A DNA stretch of 29,596 bases from Candidatus Thorarchaeota archaeon (lineage in GTDB: Archaea > Asgardarchaeota > Thorarchaeia > Thorarchaeales > Thorarchaeaceae), in assembly GCA_030638785.1 (NCBI GenBank), contig DAOWDY010000002.1:1-29596 (forward strand), read 5' to 3'. The notes beneath the pieces are model-generated. The model was not told where the DNA came from. It searched no databases and saw only the letters and a program-made list of their open reading frames with translations. Below are positions 6,767 to 15,459 of the stretch, in pieces. Numbering within the stretch: the stretch's first letter is position 1; each line of letters starts with the position of its first letter. The position numbers were made by a program, and so were the translations under genes.

Positions 6767-8890
6767 ATGGCTGAAGATTTCTCAATTCCAGGAGTGTTCT
6801 CCCAAAAAGGTAAAGATGGAACCCCTTATGATCCAGTAGGAAAACTTGCTGGATTAGGTGGACTCATCGGCCTTATTGCAGGTATTTTCGGACTTGTATT
6901 GGGTGGAGGACAACCTCTCATAAGAATCCCATTAATGGAACATGCAGTAATTGCAGATGGAACATACTTCATGATGTCTGCAGCTTTTGTAGGACTACTT
7001 TCAGTAGGACTCCTACTTCAGATGTTAGGATCACGGGAACTTCGTGTGAAACTTGGTTCAGGCTTTTCAAATATAGGATACATCGTAGCGATTGTAGGTA
7101 TTTTACTGGCAGTGTTTCTACCCTTTGGCGGAAGCAACTGGACATCCATTACTCTCTTTCAGAGTTATGTCGTCTATGGTGCTGCACTAGTTGCCATATT
7201 TGTAATATTCTGGCAGATGTACAGCATTATCTTTGTAGATGCTAGTAAGAGCTGGATTGGTATGTTTGCAAGTATCCTAAATGGATTCTTTATTCCATTA
7301 CTAGCAATTGGATACATCTTTGGTCCAACATTCGTAAACATTGCATACATTGTCCTAATCCTGGGTCAGCTATTCGTCTGGTTCTTTTGGTGGGCACCTC
7401 TAGATTCGATCAGAGAGTACGGTAGAAGTCCTGACAACGCCAAGTTTTCCTTTGGTCTTTCAGGTGTACTTGCGTTTACAATTGGTTCAGCTGGGGTCAT
7501 AAACAATATTGTCATTTGGGGAGGAACTGTAGCATTTTCTGACCTATTTGCCGTTTTGGTATTAGCTTTCATAGCTTGTGCATTAGTATGGTTTAGGTTG
7601 GAGAAATACGGAGTAACAAAATTCCGACGACCCCTTGCCTTGCTAACAGCAGCATTTGGTCTAGGTCTCATTGGCAATGTTTTACTAATGGGTATAGGTA
7701 ACCTCTGGATTCCATTCAGCCAGTCCAATGGTTCAAACTATGTTTACGTATTTGCATTCACATCAGCACTACTCTTCTGGGTCTTACAGGGACCACGACT
7801 AAGTAAGAAAGAACTCAAGGAAGCTAACATTACTTCTGACATAGTCAGTGGCGGTATCAAGTACTTTGCAGTATTCCTTGCTGCAGTCGGTATTTATGCG
7901 GCCTCTCAGAGTGGAACGCTCTACCTAGATGTTGCAGGTGGTTGGGGGATAATCCTTACTTGGTGTACATCTGGAGTGCTCTTCCTTATTGGTGCAATAT
8001 ATGTAGGAAGGACCGATATAATAACAGGACTACCTCTCGTTATTGCAGCTGTGATGATGTCAGTTCATCCTATGGTTCTCGCAGAATTTGTTGTCATCCC
8101 ATTCGTAGCGATTCTAATAACTCAAGTTTTACTAATGATTGAAACCAGGGTAAGAGGCTTTACGTATTTCTCGCAGCCTGTACTCACTGTCATTGCCACG
8201 ATAGTTTTCTCAATTACGTTTATGCTCTTCATGCTAGGAGCTTTTGGCAGTGGACCGACTGCTCTATGGCCAGTTAATAGATGGTTCAACGTGGCTCTGT
8301 TTCCCAACTTCCCAAGTGCCATTCAGGCGGGAACAGTCTTTGCTCTACCTTTACTCGTATTAATCGTGAGAAACACAACTGTTGTTGGTTACTCACATGG
8401 TACAGGACGAGGGAACGCAGATGTTGTAAGCGGTATAACCATGCTATTTGCATTTCTTATTCCAATGATTGCAGCCGCCTTCAAGGGAGTTGCACATATG
8501 GCGCTTACAGCAGCTTCTATCATGCTGGCACTCTATGCAATCAGCTTCATACTAGTCCTGTCAGTAAACCTCAATCTCGCAGGTGATGTTGAGGATACCG
8601 GAAATCCAATTGAAGGAATGCTCCTCAGAATGACAGCAATTGTAGGAGTTGCAATCGGTGCTGTCATAGCACTCTATGCGATCTCAATATTCTCAGCATT
8701 CCCAACTGCGCTTCAAGCAGCTAGTGTCATTACATGGCTGGTAATACTGATTTCCAGCCTTGAGATTCTACTCTCATTGGGTTGGTTAGTTGCAGGATAT
8801 CGTCTTGGTATGCTTAGATCTGGCTTCAGATTCAGAAGAGTTGACAAGACTCTGATAGATGAACCAGAATTTGTAGCACCAATACAATAA
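6767..8890 (+). CDS. Large polytopic membrane protein, about 20 transmembrane helices
   Basis: 707 residues from ATG 6767, which has GAGG (6754-6757) nine bases upstream; an in-frame GTG at 6752 coincides with that site. After a polar N-terminus of about 30 residues, the protein is a nearly unbroken run of about 20 hydrophobic helices with short loops, ending in a polar tail of about 30 residues (LRSGFRFRRVDKTLIDEP). I see no transporter, respiratory or glycosyltransferase motif. Two loops hold conserved-looking polar patches (RLSKKELKEANITSD near 355; SHGTGRGNAD near 555). It could be a transporter, a lipid or polysaccharide flippase, or a sensor. An esterase gene follows after 23 bases and is probably co-transcribed. 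Confidence 0.8.
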   Translation: MAEDFSIPGVFSQKGKDGTPYDPVGKLAGLGGLIGLIAGIFGLVLGGGQPLIRIPLMEHAVIADGTYFMMSAAFVGLLSVGLLLQMLGSRELRVKLGSGFSNIGYIVAIVGILLAVFLPFGGSNWTSITLFQSYVVYGAALVAIFVIFWQMYSIIFVDASKSWIGMFASILNGFFIPLLAIGYIFGPTFVNIAYIVLILGQLFVWFFWWAPLDSIREYGRSPDNAKFSFGLSGVLAFTIGSAGVINNIVIWGGTVAFSDLFAVLVLAFIACALVWFRLEKYGVTKFRRPLALLTAAFGLGLIGNVLLMGIGNLWIPFSQSNGSNYVYVFAFTSALLFWVLQGPRLSKKELKEANITSDIVSGGIKYFAVFLAAVGIYAASQSGTLYLDVAGGWGIILTWCTSGVLFLIGAIYVGRTDIITGLPLVIAAVMMSVHPMVLAEFVVIPFVAILITQVLLMIETRVRGFTYFSQPVLTVIATIVFSITFMLFMLGAFGSGPTALWPVNRWFNVALFPNFPSAIQAGTVFALPLLVLIVRNTTVVGYSHGTGRGNADVVSGITMLFAFLIPMIAAAFKGVAHMALTAASIMLALYAISFILVLSVNLNLAGDVEDTGNPIEGMLLRMTAIVGVAIGAVIALYAISIFSAFPTALQAASVITWLVILISSLEILLSLGWLVAGYRLGMLRSGFRFRRVDKTLIDEPEFVAPIQ

Positions 8891-8913
8891 TATTCCAGCG
8901 AGGCTATCACGCA

Positions 8914-9663
8914 TTGACTCCACAGGTTGATGGAATTATCCGCCAGCCTGATGGAGCCAATGTTGCATTTCTTTTAATTCACGGATTTGGGGCCGATGTT
9001 GATGAGTTAGCCAGTTTAGGCATAGAGCTAGAGAGGAGAGGAATAGCCTCTTTCGCAGTCAGTGTCGCAGGCCATGGTACTTCACCTGAAGATCTTGCTT
9101 CCAAGACAAAGCAGGACTTCTATGAATCAGTTCTAACTGGTTTAGACTTGATTCGCTCTTGGAATTCAAAGTACATATTCATCGCAGGACTTTCAATGGG
9201 TGGAGCCCTGACTTTACATCTAGCAGCCCAAGAGAAGGGTATTGACGGAATTGTTGTATTCTCTCCAGCTGTGAAGATGGGGGGAATTCTTAGACTTCTA
9301 CCAATTCTCAAGAGAATCAAGAAATTTCAGAATGTGGACCTTTCGTATATACCAAAAATGTATGATCTACCACGCAAAAAATACAATCGTGATTCGTTAA
9401 ATGCAGCCCACGAACTTATGAAGCTCACTTCAGAAGTTAGAAAGAACTTGGATAAAGTAACTGTTCCAACACTCGTTATACAATCTGGAGCAGATAAGAC
9501 AATCGATTCCTCCAACGGAAAGTATGTATATGATTCCATAAATTCAACCGACAAAACCCTTCATGTTATTGAAGGAGCAGAGCATGTGATTACATGTCAT
9601 CCAACTCGTCATGAAGCATATCCGCTGGTCTATAAGTTCATAGAGAGGTTAACTAGAAAATAA
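8914..9663 (+). CDS. Alpha/beta hydrolase, Est30-like carboxylesterase
   Basis: 249 residues. The nucleophile elbow GLSMG places Ser at 94. Asp194 (QSGADKT) and His224 (GAEHVI) complete the triad. The oxyanion region is LIHGFGADVDEL (21-32). Length, triad spacing and the segment around VIQ...HVIT closely follow the small thermostable esterase Est30/YvaK family (from memory: Ser94, Asp193, His223), which hydrolyses short-chain and acylglycerol esters. Translation starts at TTG 8914; the upstream CCAGCGAGG gives a plausible ribosome site. There is no signal peptide, so it is cytosolic. It follows the large membrane protein by 23 bases. The physiological ester is unknown. Confidence 0.9.
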   Translation: MTPQVDGIIRQPDGANVAFLLIHGFGADVDELASLGIELERRGIASFAVSVAGHGTSPEDLASKTKQDFYESVLTGLDLIRSWNSKYIFIAGLSMGGALTLHLAAQEKGIDGIVVFSPAVKMGGILRLLPILKRIKKFQNVDLSYIPKMYDLPRKKYNRDSLNAAHELMKLTSEVRKNLDKVTVPTLVIQSGADKTIDSSNGKYVYDSINSTDKTLHVIEGAEHVITCHPTRHEAYPLVYKFIERLTRK

Positions 9664-9673
9664 CGCATCTATA

Positions 9674-10372
9674 TCACTCGGTAAGACGATCAACCACAGT
9701 TCTACAGAGATCAGGAAAATCTGTTATTACTCCATCAACCCCAATGCTGACCATATCTTCAATCGCTTCTTCGTCATTAACTGTCCATGGATATACTTGC
9801 AAATTTGATGCATGTGCCTTAGATATGATCTCTGGATCTAGAAGAGTGTAGAGGGGATTGATTGCAGATGCCCCCAATTCAAGGGCATAAGATACTGGGT
9901 CTTCCAGGGGGTGTTCATATAGAACTGCAGTATTTACCTTATTGTCAAGAACTTTGATTTCCGTCAATATCATGTGGTAAAAGGAAGAAAAGATGACATC
10001 GTTTATCATGTTCCTTCCGGATACAATGGCAAGGGTCTTTGATTCGATATCAGGGACCTTAAGCTCAATGTTGACTTTGATTCGCCCTTGAAAGGTATCC
10101 AATACCTGTTCCAGAGTAGGAATTCGTGCACCGTCACCCAAGTCAAGAGATTTGAGTTCCTGCAGACTCATCTCAACAACAATACCCTCTTTGGTCGAAA
10201 CACGTTCAACATCATAATCATGGATGATGACAAGTTGACCATCTGCACTCTCCCGCACATCAAGCTCAATCATATCTGCACCTAAATGAATAGCAGATTC
10301 AAAAGATTGCATTGTATTTTCTGGAGATTTGTTTGGAGCCCCTCTATGACCTATTACTAATGGTTTCTGCAA
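9674..10372 (-). CDS. Glycerophosphodiester phosphodiesterase
   Basis: 232 residues. The family hallmarks are GHRGAPNKSPENT (8-20, catalytic His9), MIELDVR (34-40, Glu36 and Asp38 as metal ligands), IIHDYDVER (49-57, His51), NIELK (101-105, Glu103), and the C-terminal YPWTVNDEEA and GVDGVITDFPD. The enzyme cleaves glycerophosphodiesters, released when lipids are deacylated, to glycerol-3-phosphate and an alcohol. In an archaeon the natural substrate may be a glycerol-1-phosphate-derived or scavenged lipid. TTG start at 10372, supported by GGGAGA eight bases upstream. No signal peptide. It lies 26 bases after the zinc-finger membrane protein gene and probably shares its promoter at 10759-10770. 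Confidence 0.93.
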   Translation of the reverse strand: MQKPLVIGHRGAPNKSPENTMQSFESAIHLGADMIELDVRESADGQLVIIHDYDVERVSTKEGIVVEMSLQELKSLDLGDGARIPTLEQVLDTFQGRIKVNIELKVPDIESKTLAIVSGRNMINDVIFSSFYHMILTEIKVLDNKVNTAVLYEHPLEDPVSYALELGASAINPLYTLLDPEIISKAHASNLQVYPWTVNDEEAIEDMVSIGVDGVITDFPDLCRTVVDRLTE

Positions 10373-10398
10373 AAATATAATCTCCCAGCATCAATTAT

Positions 10399-10698
10399 CT
10401 AGATAGCATCTGGAGGAGTTTTTCCCGTTCCTCCACACCTAGAACAGATGACTTCACCATCAGGTCCATCTTTCTTTCCTTTGCCACCACAGTAATAGCA
10501 CTCTTCTTCGGGATGATAAAGAGCTTTGTCAAAGCCTTTCAGCATTGCTCCTCCCACTCCAATCAAGACGATACCAATGAACATTAGAATGAGAGCGAGA
10601 AGATAGAACTCAGGGATTGGTAGAATGAATAACATTGAAGCAAGAAATAGAACGATGCCCACAATTGTGTAGATACCTGCTCTCTGTTTACGATCCAT
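10399..10698 (-). CDS. Two-helix membrane protein with DnaJ-type zinc finger
   Basis: 99 residues from ATG 10698, chosen because GGGTGA sits seven bases upstream; a GTG at 10707 is part of that site. Residues about 6-28 and 33-55 are two membrane helices. The cytosolic C-terminus carries CYYCGGKGKKDG and CSRCGGTGK, two CxxCxGxG units like half of the DnaJ cysteine-rich region, which should bind one zinc. Such modules bind unfolded or partner proteins; the partner here is unknown. It is first in a transcript with glycerophosphodiesterase. Confidence 0.8.
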   Translation of the reverse strand: MDRKQRAGIYTIVGIVLFLASMLFILPIPEFYLLALILMFIGIVLIGVGGAMLKGFDKALYHPEEECYYCGGKGKKDGPDGEVICSRCGGTGKTPPDAI

Positions 10699-10758
10699 GT
10701 AATTCACCCAAATGAAGCAACATTATTTCATACAGGTTATCAGCCCGTTGATACGACC

Positions 10759-10770
10759 CCTTTATACATT
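10759..10770 (-). promoter_or_regulatory. TATA box in divergent region
   Basis: On the minus strand this reads AATGTATAAAGG, about 65 bases before ATG 10698. The plus-strand reading TTTATACA could equally serve the gene at 10865, so the region may hold a shared or bidirectional promoter. Confidence 0.4.
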
Positions 10771-10864
10771 ACGGATGTTCGACTATTCCCGAACTTGCGT
10801 ACTTGTAGATGCCACCCTAAGAGATAATAGAACATGCAAACTTAGTTCGATACCGTAGGGAAGT

Positions 10865-11788
10865 ATGGAAATGTCAAAGACGGACATCTTTTCAAAATAC
10901 TCTCAGCTCTATCAGAAGACAACAAACCGCGAGATTGTACCAGAAGGTGTCTTCACAAGACAACTTGCAGATGTACCAACTCATGGACTGGATGTTGGCA
11001 TCTTCTTCAAACAAAAAGGAATCCGTGATCCTCGACAGATATACTACCACAATGAACTTCCTGTATCTGTTGTTAAGAAGGATGGATTTCTTGAGAGTAC
11101 TGAGAGGAATTTTCTCAGCCATACAATCTTATCCAAATTTAAAGAACTTGATTACCTTAAAGTGGTTGTAGGATCAAATGGGAAGCTTGAATCAAGATCT
11201 GAACGGAGTGCTTTCCTAAAAAGTTGTCAAAAGACAATTGATGTTGTTCTTCGAAAAACGAAGAATGTGATTCACTTTGGAGACTTCACACCATTCTTGT
11301 TTGCACAAAGATTGCGAACATTACATTGGTTGCTCAATAAAGACTTGAAACTTGACGAGGTATCTGCAGAAGCTGCAGCAATTCCCTTCAATGTGGCGGC
11401 ACCTGACTATTTGTTGTTGACTGGAGAAAACATCATCTCAGTCAAAGATAACCCAGTCGTACCTCATGGAGTATTTTACCTCGTGGGAGGGATAGGCTAC
11501 AGTTTCGATAAATCAGTGGGCGCAGTTAATGAAGAGCGTATGTTCAGGTCCACCGCTGATCTATCACCAATGGGAATCGATGGTGCGTATATAGAATCCA
11601 TGATCTCACAGGTTACAGAAGATTTTCAGACTAATGTCCACTCACTCATTTTCAGCGACATTTGGAAGAAGAGCCCAGCCAAACCATTAGGCGTCAATGT
11701 AGGTGGGGACATACTCATCAAACCAGCCAAGGATAGTGAGATTTGGAATGGGGTGTTCGAGGTATATCTCAAGACACCTAATACATAA
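10865..11788 (+). CDS. Uncharacterised soluble protein
   Basis: 307 residues, no signal peptide or membrane helix. Alternating strands and helices throughout, with stretches such as HFGDFTPFLFAQRLRTLHWLL (about 139-159) and VVPHGVFYLVGGIGYSFD (about 198-215). I do not recognise the family and see no nucleotide-binding, metal-binding or protease motif. The ATG at 10865 is followed by a second ATG at 10871; TAGGGAAG just upstream is a weak ribosome site. The last 11 bases overlap the convergent membrane-protein gene. Confidence 0.75.
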   Translation: MEMSKTDIFSKYSQLYQKTTNREIVPEGVFTRQLADVPTHGLDVGIFFKQKGIRDPRQIYYHNELPVSVVKKDGFLESTERNFLSHTILSKFKELDYLKVVVGSNGKLESRSERSAFLKSCQKTIDVVLRKTKNVIHFGDFTPFLFAQRLRTLHWLLNKDLKLDEVSAEAAAIPFNVAAPDYLLLTGENIISVKDNPVVPHGVFYLVGGIGYSFDKSVGAVNEERMFRSTADLSPMGIDGAYIESMISQVTEDFQTNVHSLIFSDIWKKSPAKPLGVNVGGDILIKPAKDSEIWNGVFEVYLKTPNT

Positions 11789-13409
11789 GAAAATCAAATG
11801 AATCAATCGTCATTACCACTGCTCTGAATGCAAAGATTCTGAATGTATATGTGATTTCCACAATTCCTTGAGACTCTATAGCATCATGTAGGTCAGTGAG
11901 TCCGGTACTTCCGAATGAATTCAGTATCGAAGGAAGTGAAGACACCACAATTTCTTCAACTCCATTTCCTGATGCTATTACGATGTCATTTGCGAGGGTA
12001 TCGACAGTGTGATACACGGAAGTACGGATAGACTCCTGGCCTGTTCCAGTTCCTGCTACGCCAATGCGTATCGAGCTCACTAGAGGTGAAACGGAGTATG
12101 TGTGAACCAAGTACTCTCCTACATCGCCATCCATTGCTTCAGAATATCGACTTCTATCGCAATCAACCTCTAAATCTGCCTCAAGAATCAATATGACATC
12201 AGGGGATAAACCACAGAATTCCATCATGGTGATATCTCCATCAAGAAGATCATCGATGACAAACCCATCAACCACGAATCCCAAATCAATACTTCGGCCC
12301 TCAAGGACATCGGCAATTGGACGTCCCATACTTGTGAATTCATCTGATGCAGTAGCATCTAGAGACCTTCTTACAAGATCACTGAATCCTTGAAGATTCA
12401 CACTTCGAGTTAGGTTCATGATATGAGCCCATTCGAAATCTGAAAGACGCATGTCAACGCCCATTCTTAGATCGTCCAATGATATTTCGGCTTCATCAAA
12501 TTCTGTCAGAATATTCTCTAGAGTTGACAACATCTGTTCATAATGCAATGCGAACAAAGATGTTGAGCCTAGGAGGGTCGCGTCGAAAGCAACGTTATCC
12601 TCTCGATTAGATGAAATTGTTAATCTATAAGGTACGCTCGAATTGGAAAGGACATTCAACCATGTAGTCAATCTATTAATCGACTCTGTATCCACTGTTT
12701 TGACTCGTAAATCAACACCAAATCCTGAACTCTCTAGTTCAGAGATTATGGAGGCGGTTGGTGTGACGTTTACAAACTGGTATTCGAAGTTTCCAAGAGG
12801 CATCTCTACGAATATTGTAGTTGATTCTGAATATGATGTCGAGGCTATTGGGAATTGGCCCATCAGAGAAACAGAAACGGGTAGCATCAGGCCTAATGAA
12901 TTGAGAATGAGAATCCAGGCAATACCTCTTCGACCTATTGACCTGAGAGGAGCATTTGGTCGGAACCTTCCGAGTATGAAAACTATCAGAATCGTTACAA
13001 CATTGATGATGACTAGGATTACGAACCCACGCACCAGTGTGGATATCATTCCGAAGACAACTGCTACAATCAGGAGAATTACTAGGGTAAGAGGAGCAGA
13101 CCTACTTCTGTAATAATCCAGCAGAAGTTTGGGAAGGAAAATCAACAAAGGTAGAATATAGAATGCAAGGGGGATTGAGTCTATGAAGGGAACTCCATTC
13201 AATAGCATGCGGCCAGTTAATGATATCATTGCAAAGAGGATGAAGATGATGTTCACAAATAATACGAAAGAGGAGAAGAGATGAAGAGGTCTATCAACTT
13301 GTTTGACGGTGTTGATACGTCGTCTCATCTTCCTACGTTTAGAAATCAACCAATTGATAGGTGACCTATGTTTGGAAAACTCCTGGTCAGTCTCATCAGA
13401 ATTGGCCAT
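11778..13409 (-). CDS. Five-helix membrane protein with a large C-terminal domain
   Basis: 543 residues from ATG 13409. A basic N-terminus (KRRKMRRR) precedes five hydrophobic helices in the first ~190 residues. About 340 residues follow with strand-rich segments (TTIFVEMPLG, FGVDLRVKTVD, PYRLTISS, DVILILEADLEVD, SIRIGVAGTGTG) and several NxS/T sites, so the domain is probably outside the cell. The domain reads as repeated beta-alpha units and could be a TIM-barrel-like fold; this is speculation. An in-frame ATG at 13442 would add 11 residues but lies on top of a TATA box at 13433-13441, from which a transcript would begin almost exactly at 13409, so the inner start is preferred. Function unknown. 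Confidence 0.75.
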   Translation of the reverse strand: MANSDETDQEFSKHRSPINWLISKRRKMRRRINTVKQVDRPLHLFSSFVLFVNIIFILFAMISLTGRMLLNGVPFIDSIPLAFYILPLLIFLPKLLLDYYRSRSAPLTLVILLIVAVVFGMISTLVRGFVILVIINVVTILIVFILGRFRPNAPLRSIGRRGIAWILILNSLGLMLPVSVSLMGQFPIASTSYSESTTIFVEMPLGNFEYQFVNVTPTASIISELESSGFGVDLRVKTVDTESINRLTTWLNVLSNSSVPYRLTISSNREDNVAFDATLLGSTSLFALHYEQMLSTLENILTEFDEAEISLDDLRMGVDMRLSDFEWAHIMNLTRSVNLQGFSDLVRRSLDATASDEFTSMGRPIADVLEGRSIDLGFVVDGFVIDDLLDGDITMMEFCGLSPDVILILEADLEVDCDRSRYSEAMDGDVGEYLVHTYSVSPLVSSIRIGVAGTGTGQESIRTSVYHTVDTLANDIVIASGNGVEEIVVSSLPSILNSFGSTGLTDLHDAIESQGIVEITYTFRIFAFRAVVMTIDSFDFLMY

Positions 13410-13432
13410 GTTTCTGGTAAATCCAACTCCGA

Positions 13433-13441
13433 GCTTATACA
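13433..13441 (-). promoter_or_regulatory. TATA box, leaderless transcript
   Basis: The minus strand reads TGTATAAGC about 25-30 bases before ATG 13409. This predicts a leaderless mRNA and decides between two candidate starts. Confidence 0.45.
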
Positions 13442-13537
13442 TGTGGTGGTGTAATTTGAATGGATCATCACAACAATATTCCAGAATGACTCAAGATTCT
13501 TAAACAGGCCAAGATCAACCGCACCCAGTGTAAAAAG

Positions 13538-14734
13538 ATGTATGATGTTGCGATTGTTGGTGCAGGACCAGCTGGGTCAACTACTGCCAGGTTTCTTGCA
13601 AAGCTTGGACATGATGTAGTATTGCTTGACAAAGATAAGTTTCCACGTGACAAGCCATGCGGCGGGGGATTTTCATATGGTATCATCGATGAATTCTCGT
13701 ACCTGAAATCGCGAGAACGAGATTTTCTTAAAGGAATATGCAAAGTAGGTGTGCTTCATTCTCCAAATAGAAGAACAGTTCTTAGAGGAAAAGTGGACAT
13801 GGCTGTTGCGCTCAGGTATGATTTTGATCGAGTTCTCTACGAATCTGCGAAGGATGTTGGAACTGAAACAATGACAGGTTTACGAGTGAAATCCGTTTCC
13901 AATAATGCTGAATCAGTTGAGCTGAGTCTCCACAACGGTCAGTGTATTCGTGCCAAATCTGTGATTGGATGTGATGGAGTAGGGAGTCTAGTAGCTCGAA
14001 AATTCGGTTTACACAAACGCTGGCCTAGCAACATGATAACAGCCTGCAGAGTTGCGGAGATTCCCGAAAAGGAATCATATATTGATGACATCTACAGCAC
14101 CGATAAGGAATATCACTTCTATGCAAACATTGGTGGCCTTCCGGGATATGGATGGATCTTTCCCAAGCAGGATACAATCAACGTGGGATTAGGTATAGTA
14201 GGAACACACGCACAGGGACTTCCTGGATTGTTTAGACAATTCATTAAGATGCTAAAGAAAGATGAACTCATTCCGAATAATGCAGACCTCTCAAATGCAA
14301 AGGGAGCCCTAGTTCCTACCGGGGGCACGATCAAACAAACAGTAGCAAACCGATGTATTTTGGTCGGGGACTCAGCAGGAATGGTGAGCCCACTTACTGG
14401 TGGGGGAATCCATTATGCAATGCGAGCTGCAAAGATGGCCGCATCTGTAACATCCCAGGGATTAGAACTGGATAGTTTGGATTTGGAGAATCTAATGAAA
14501 TATCAGACGATGTGGCAGTCTGATTTTGGAAAAGACTTCGGCCCTATGCTCCTTGCACAGAAGATATTCACTGGGAATTTCACCGATCTGTTATTTGAGA
14601 TCGGTAAACGAGACCAAGGTATACAGATGATGGTGTCTGAGGCAATGGCTGAATCATCAGATGCAGGGATAGATGTTCCAAAACTTCTTGCCAGAACGTT
14701 GTGGGTTATTCTTAGAAACGCTCTACATATTTAG
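13538..14734 (+). CDS. Geranylgeranyl reductase family flavoprotein
   Basis: 398 residues. The FAD-binding GAGPAG motif is at 8-13, with Asp31 at the end of the second strand. The family motif KPCGGG (39-44) is next, then VIGCDGVGS (about 147-155) and the C-terminal FAD loop VGDSAGMVSPLTGGGIHYAM (about 277-296). Members reduce double bonds of geranylgeranyl chains; in archaea they saturate the isoprenoid chains of archaeol-type membrane lipids. A paralogue with another polyprenyl substrate is possible. The protein acts at the inner membrane face and needs an electron donor such as ferredoxin or NADPH, not seen here. It is transcribed alone, divergent from the membrane-protein gene. Confidence 0.93.
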   Translation: MYDVAIVGAGPAGSTTARFLAKLGHDVVLLDKDKFPRDKPCGGGFSYGIIDEFSYLKSRERDFLKGICKVGVLHSPNRRTVLRGKVDMAVALRYDFDRVLYESAKDVGTETMTGLRVKSVSNNAESVELSLHNGQCIRAKSVIGCDGVGSLVARKFGLHKRWPSNMITACRVAEIPEKESYIDDIYSTDKEYHFYANIGGLPGYGWIFPKQDTINVGLGIVGTHAQGLPGLFRQFIKMLKKDELIPNNADLSNAKGALVPTGGTIKQTVANRCILVGDSAGMVSPLTGGGIHYAMRAAKMAASVTSQGLELDSLDLENLMKYQTMWQSDFGKDFGPMLLAQKIFTGNFTDLLFEIGKRDQGIQMMVSEAMAESSDAGIDVPKLLARTLWVILRNALHI

Positions 14735-14735
14735 G

Positions 14736-14760
14736 GAGAATATTCTCACTCAGTTGAGTG
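14736..14760 (+). repeat. Two adjacent palindromes after the reductase gene
   Basis: GAGAATATTCTC (14736-14747) is a perfect 12-base palindrome, and CACTCA-GT-TGAGTG (14747-14760) abuts it. They begin two bases after the reductase stop. They may be mRNA 3' structure or a protein-binding site; no T-run follows, so a classic terminator is unlikely. Confidence 0.4.
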
Positions 14761-14862
14761 GAAAATATGATGCTGGGCTAGTGAAAGGTCAACTATTACG
14801 ATTTTCTTACTGGTAGGAGGACGTTTTCTCTTCTGAATAATTGCTAAGAGAATAGAAGAAGA

Positions 14863-14883
14863 GCCGCGAAGATGTTTCGCGGC
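14863..14883 (-). terminator. GC-rich hairpin after the phosphoribosyltransferase
   Basis: GCCGCGAA and TTCGCGGC pair perfectly over 8 bases around a 5-base loop. The hairpin lies 15 bases past the end of the minus-strand gene and is followed on that strand by a pyrimidine-rich TCTTCTTCTATTCTC stretch. A terminator or RNA-stabilising hairpin is likely. Confidence 0.5.
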
Positions 14884-14898
14884 GTATATTCATGTGAT

Positions 14899-15459
14899 CT
14901 AATCACGCGGTGTGAAGGCGGCGGTTTCCAAGTTTTCAATAAGTGAGTGTACCTCTGGTCTACCTAAAAGCTTCCTTCTTGTTTCTGAGAGATTGTTGAT
15001 GACACATGCTACGCCAACAATTTGAGCTCCAAGCTTCTCGATTATCTTTTCAACAGCTAGAACTGAAGTTCCTTGCATCAGCCAATCGTCAACGATGGCA
15101 ACTCTATCCCCTGGATCAATGGAGTCAGCAACAAGCGCGAGTCGACGGTCAGCATATCTACTGGATGGCATGAACTCGACAGGGCGACTGTAGTTCTCTG
15201 GCAGGTAGGCGATAGACCGGGCAGGTACTATTCCACAACCGAGGTAATACGCAATGGCACTACCAAGCGCAAGACCACGCTGCTCAATCCCTACAACCTT
15301 GTTAGGTTGAACATCTAAGAAGGGTTTTGCTAAGGCAACTACTGCTTCATGGAATACAGTAGGGTGTTCCAAGATTCGGCTGATGTCACAAACAGCTTGT
15401 CCTGGCTCAGGCCAATCCTTAATCACTTCTACATAGTCATTATAGTCAATCTCTGTCAT
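14899..15459 (-). CDS. Adenine-type phosphoribosyltransferase
   Basis: 186 residues. The start resembles adenine phosphoribosyltransferases: DWPEPGQAVCDISRIL matches their DFPKPGI..DITPLL. VVGIEQRGLALGSAIAYYLG is the usual ERG-type segment, and RVAIVDDWLMQGTSVLA (about 119-135) is the PRPP-binding loop. These enzymes convert a purine base and PRPP to a nucleotide for salvage. The loop is DDWLMQGTS where most relatives have DDLLATGGT, so base specificity should not be assumed. The ATG at 15459 has no strong ribosome site. A hairpin follows the stop. Confidence 0.85.
   Translation of the reverse strand: MTEIDYNDYVEVIKDWPEPGQAVCDISRILEHPTVFHEAVVALAKPFLDVQPNKVVGIEQRGLALGSAIAYYLGCGIVPARSIAYLPENYSRPVEFMPSSRYADRRLALVADSIDPGDRVAIVDDWLMQGTSVLAVEKIIEKLGAQIVGVACVINNLSETRRKLLGRPEVHSLIENLETAAFTPRD

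Noticed and set aside
7366..7728. 120-residue minus-strand ORF
   Set aside because: Lies wholly inside the large membrane protein gene on the other strand; composition is that of an antisense membrane-protein shadow.
12643..13113. 156-residue plus-strand ORF
   Set aside because: Antisense shadow of the five-helix membrane protein; no ribosome site and an improbable composition.
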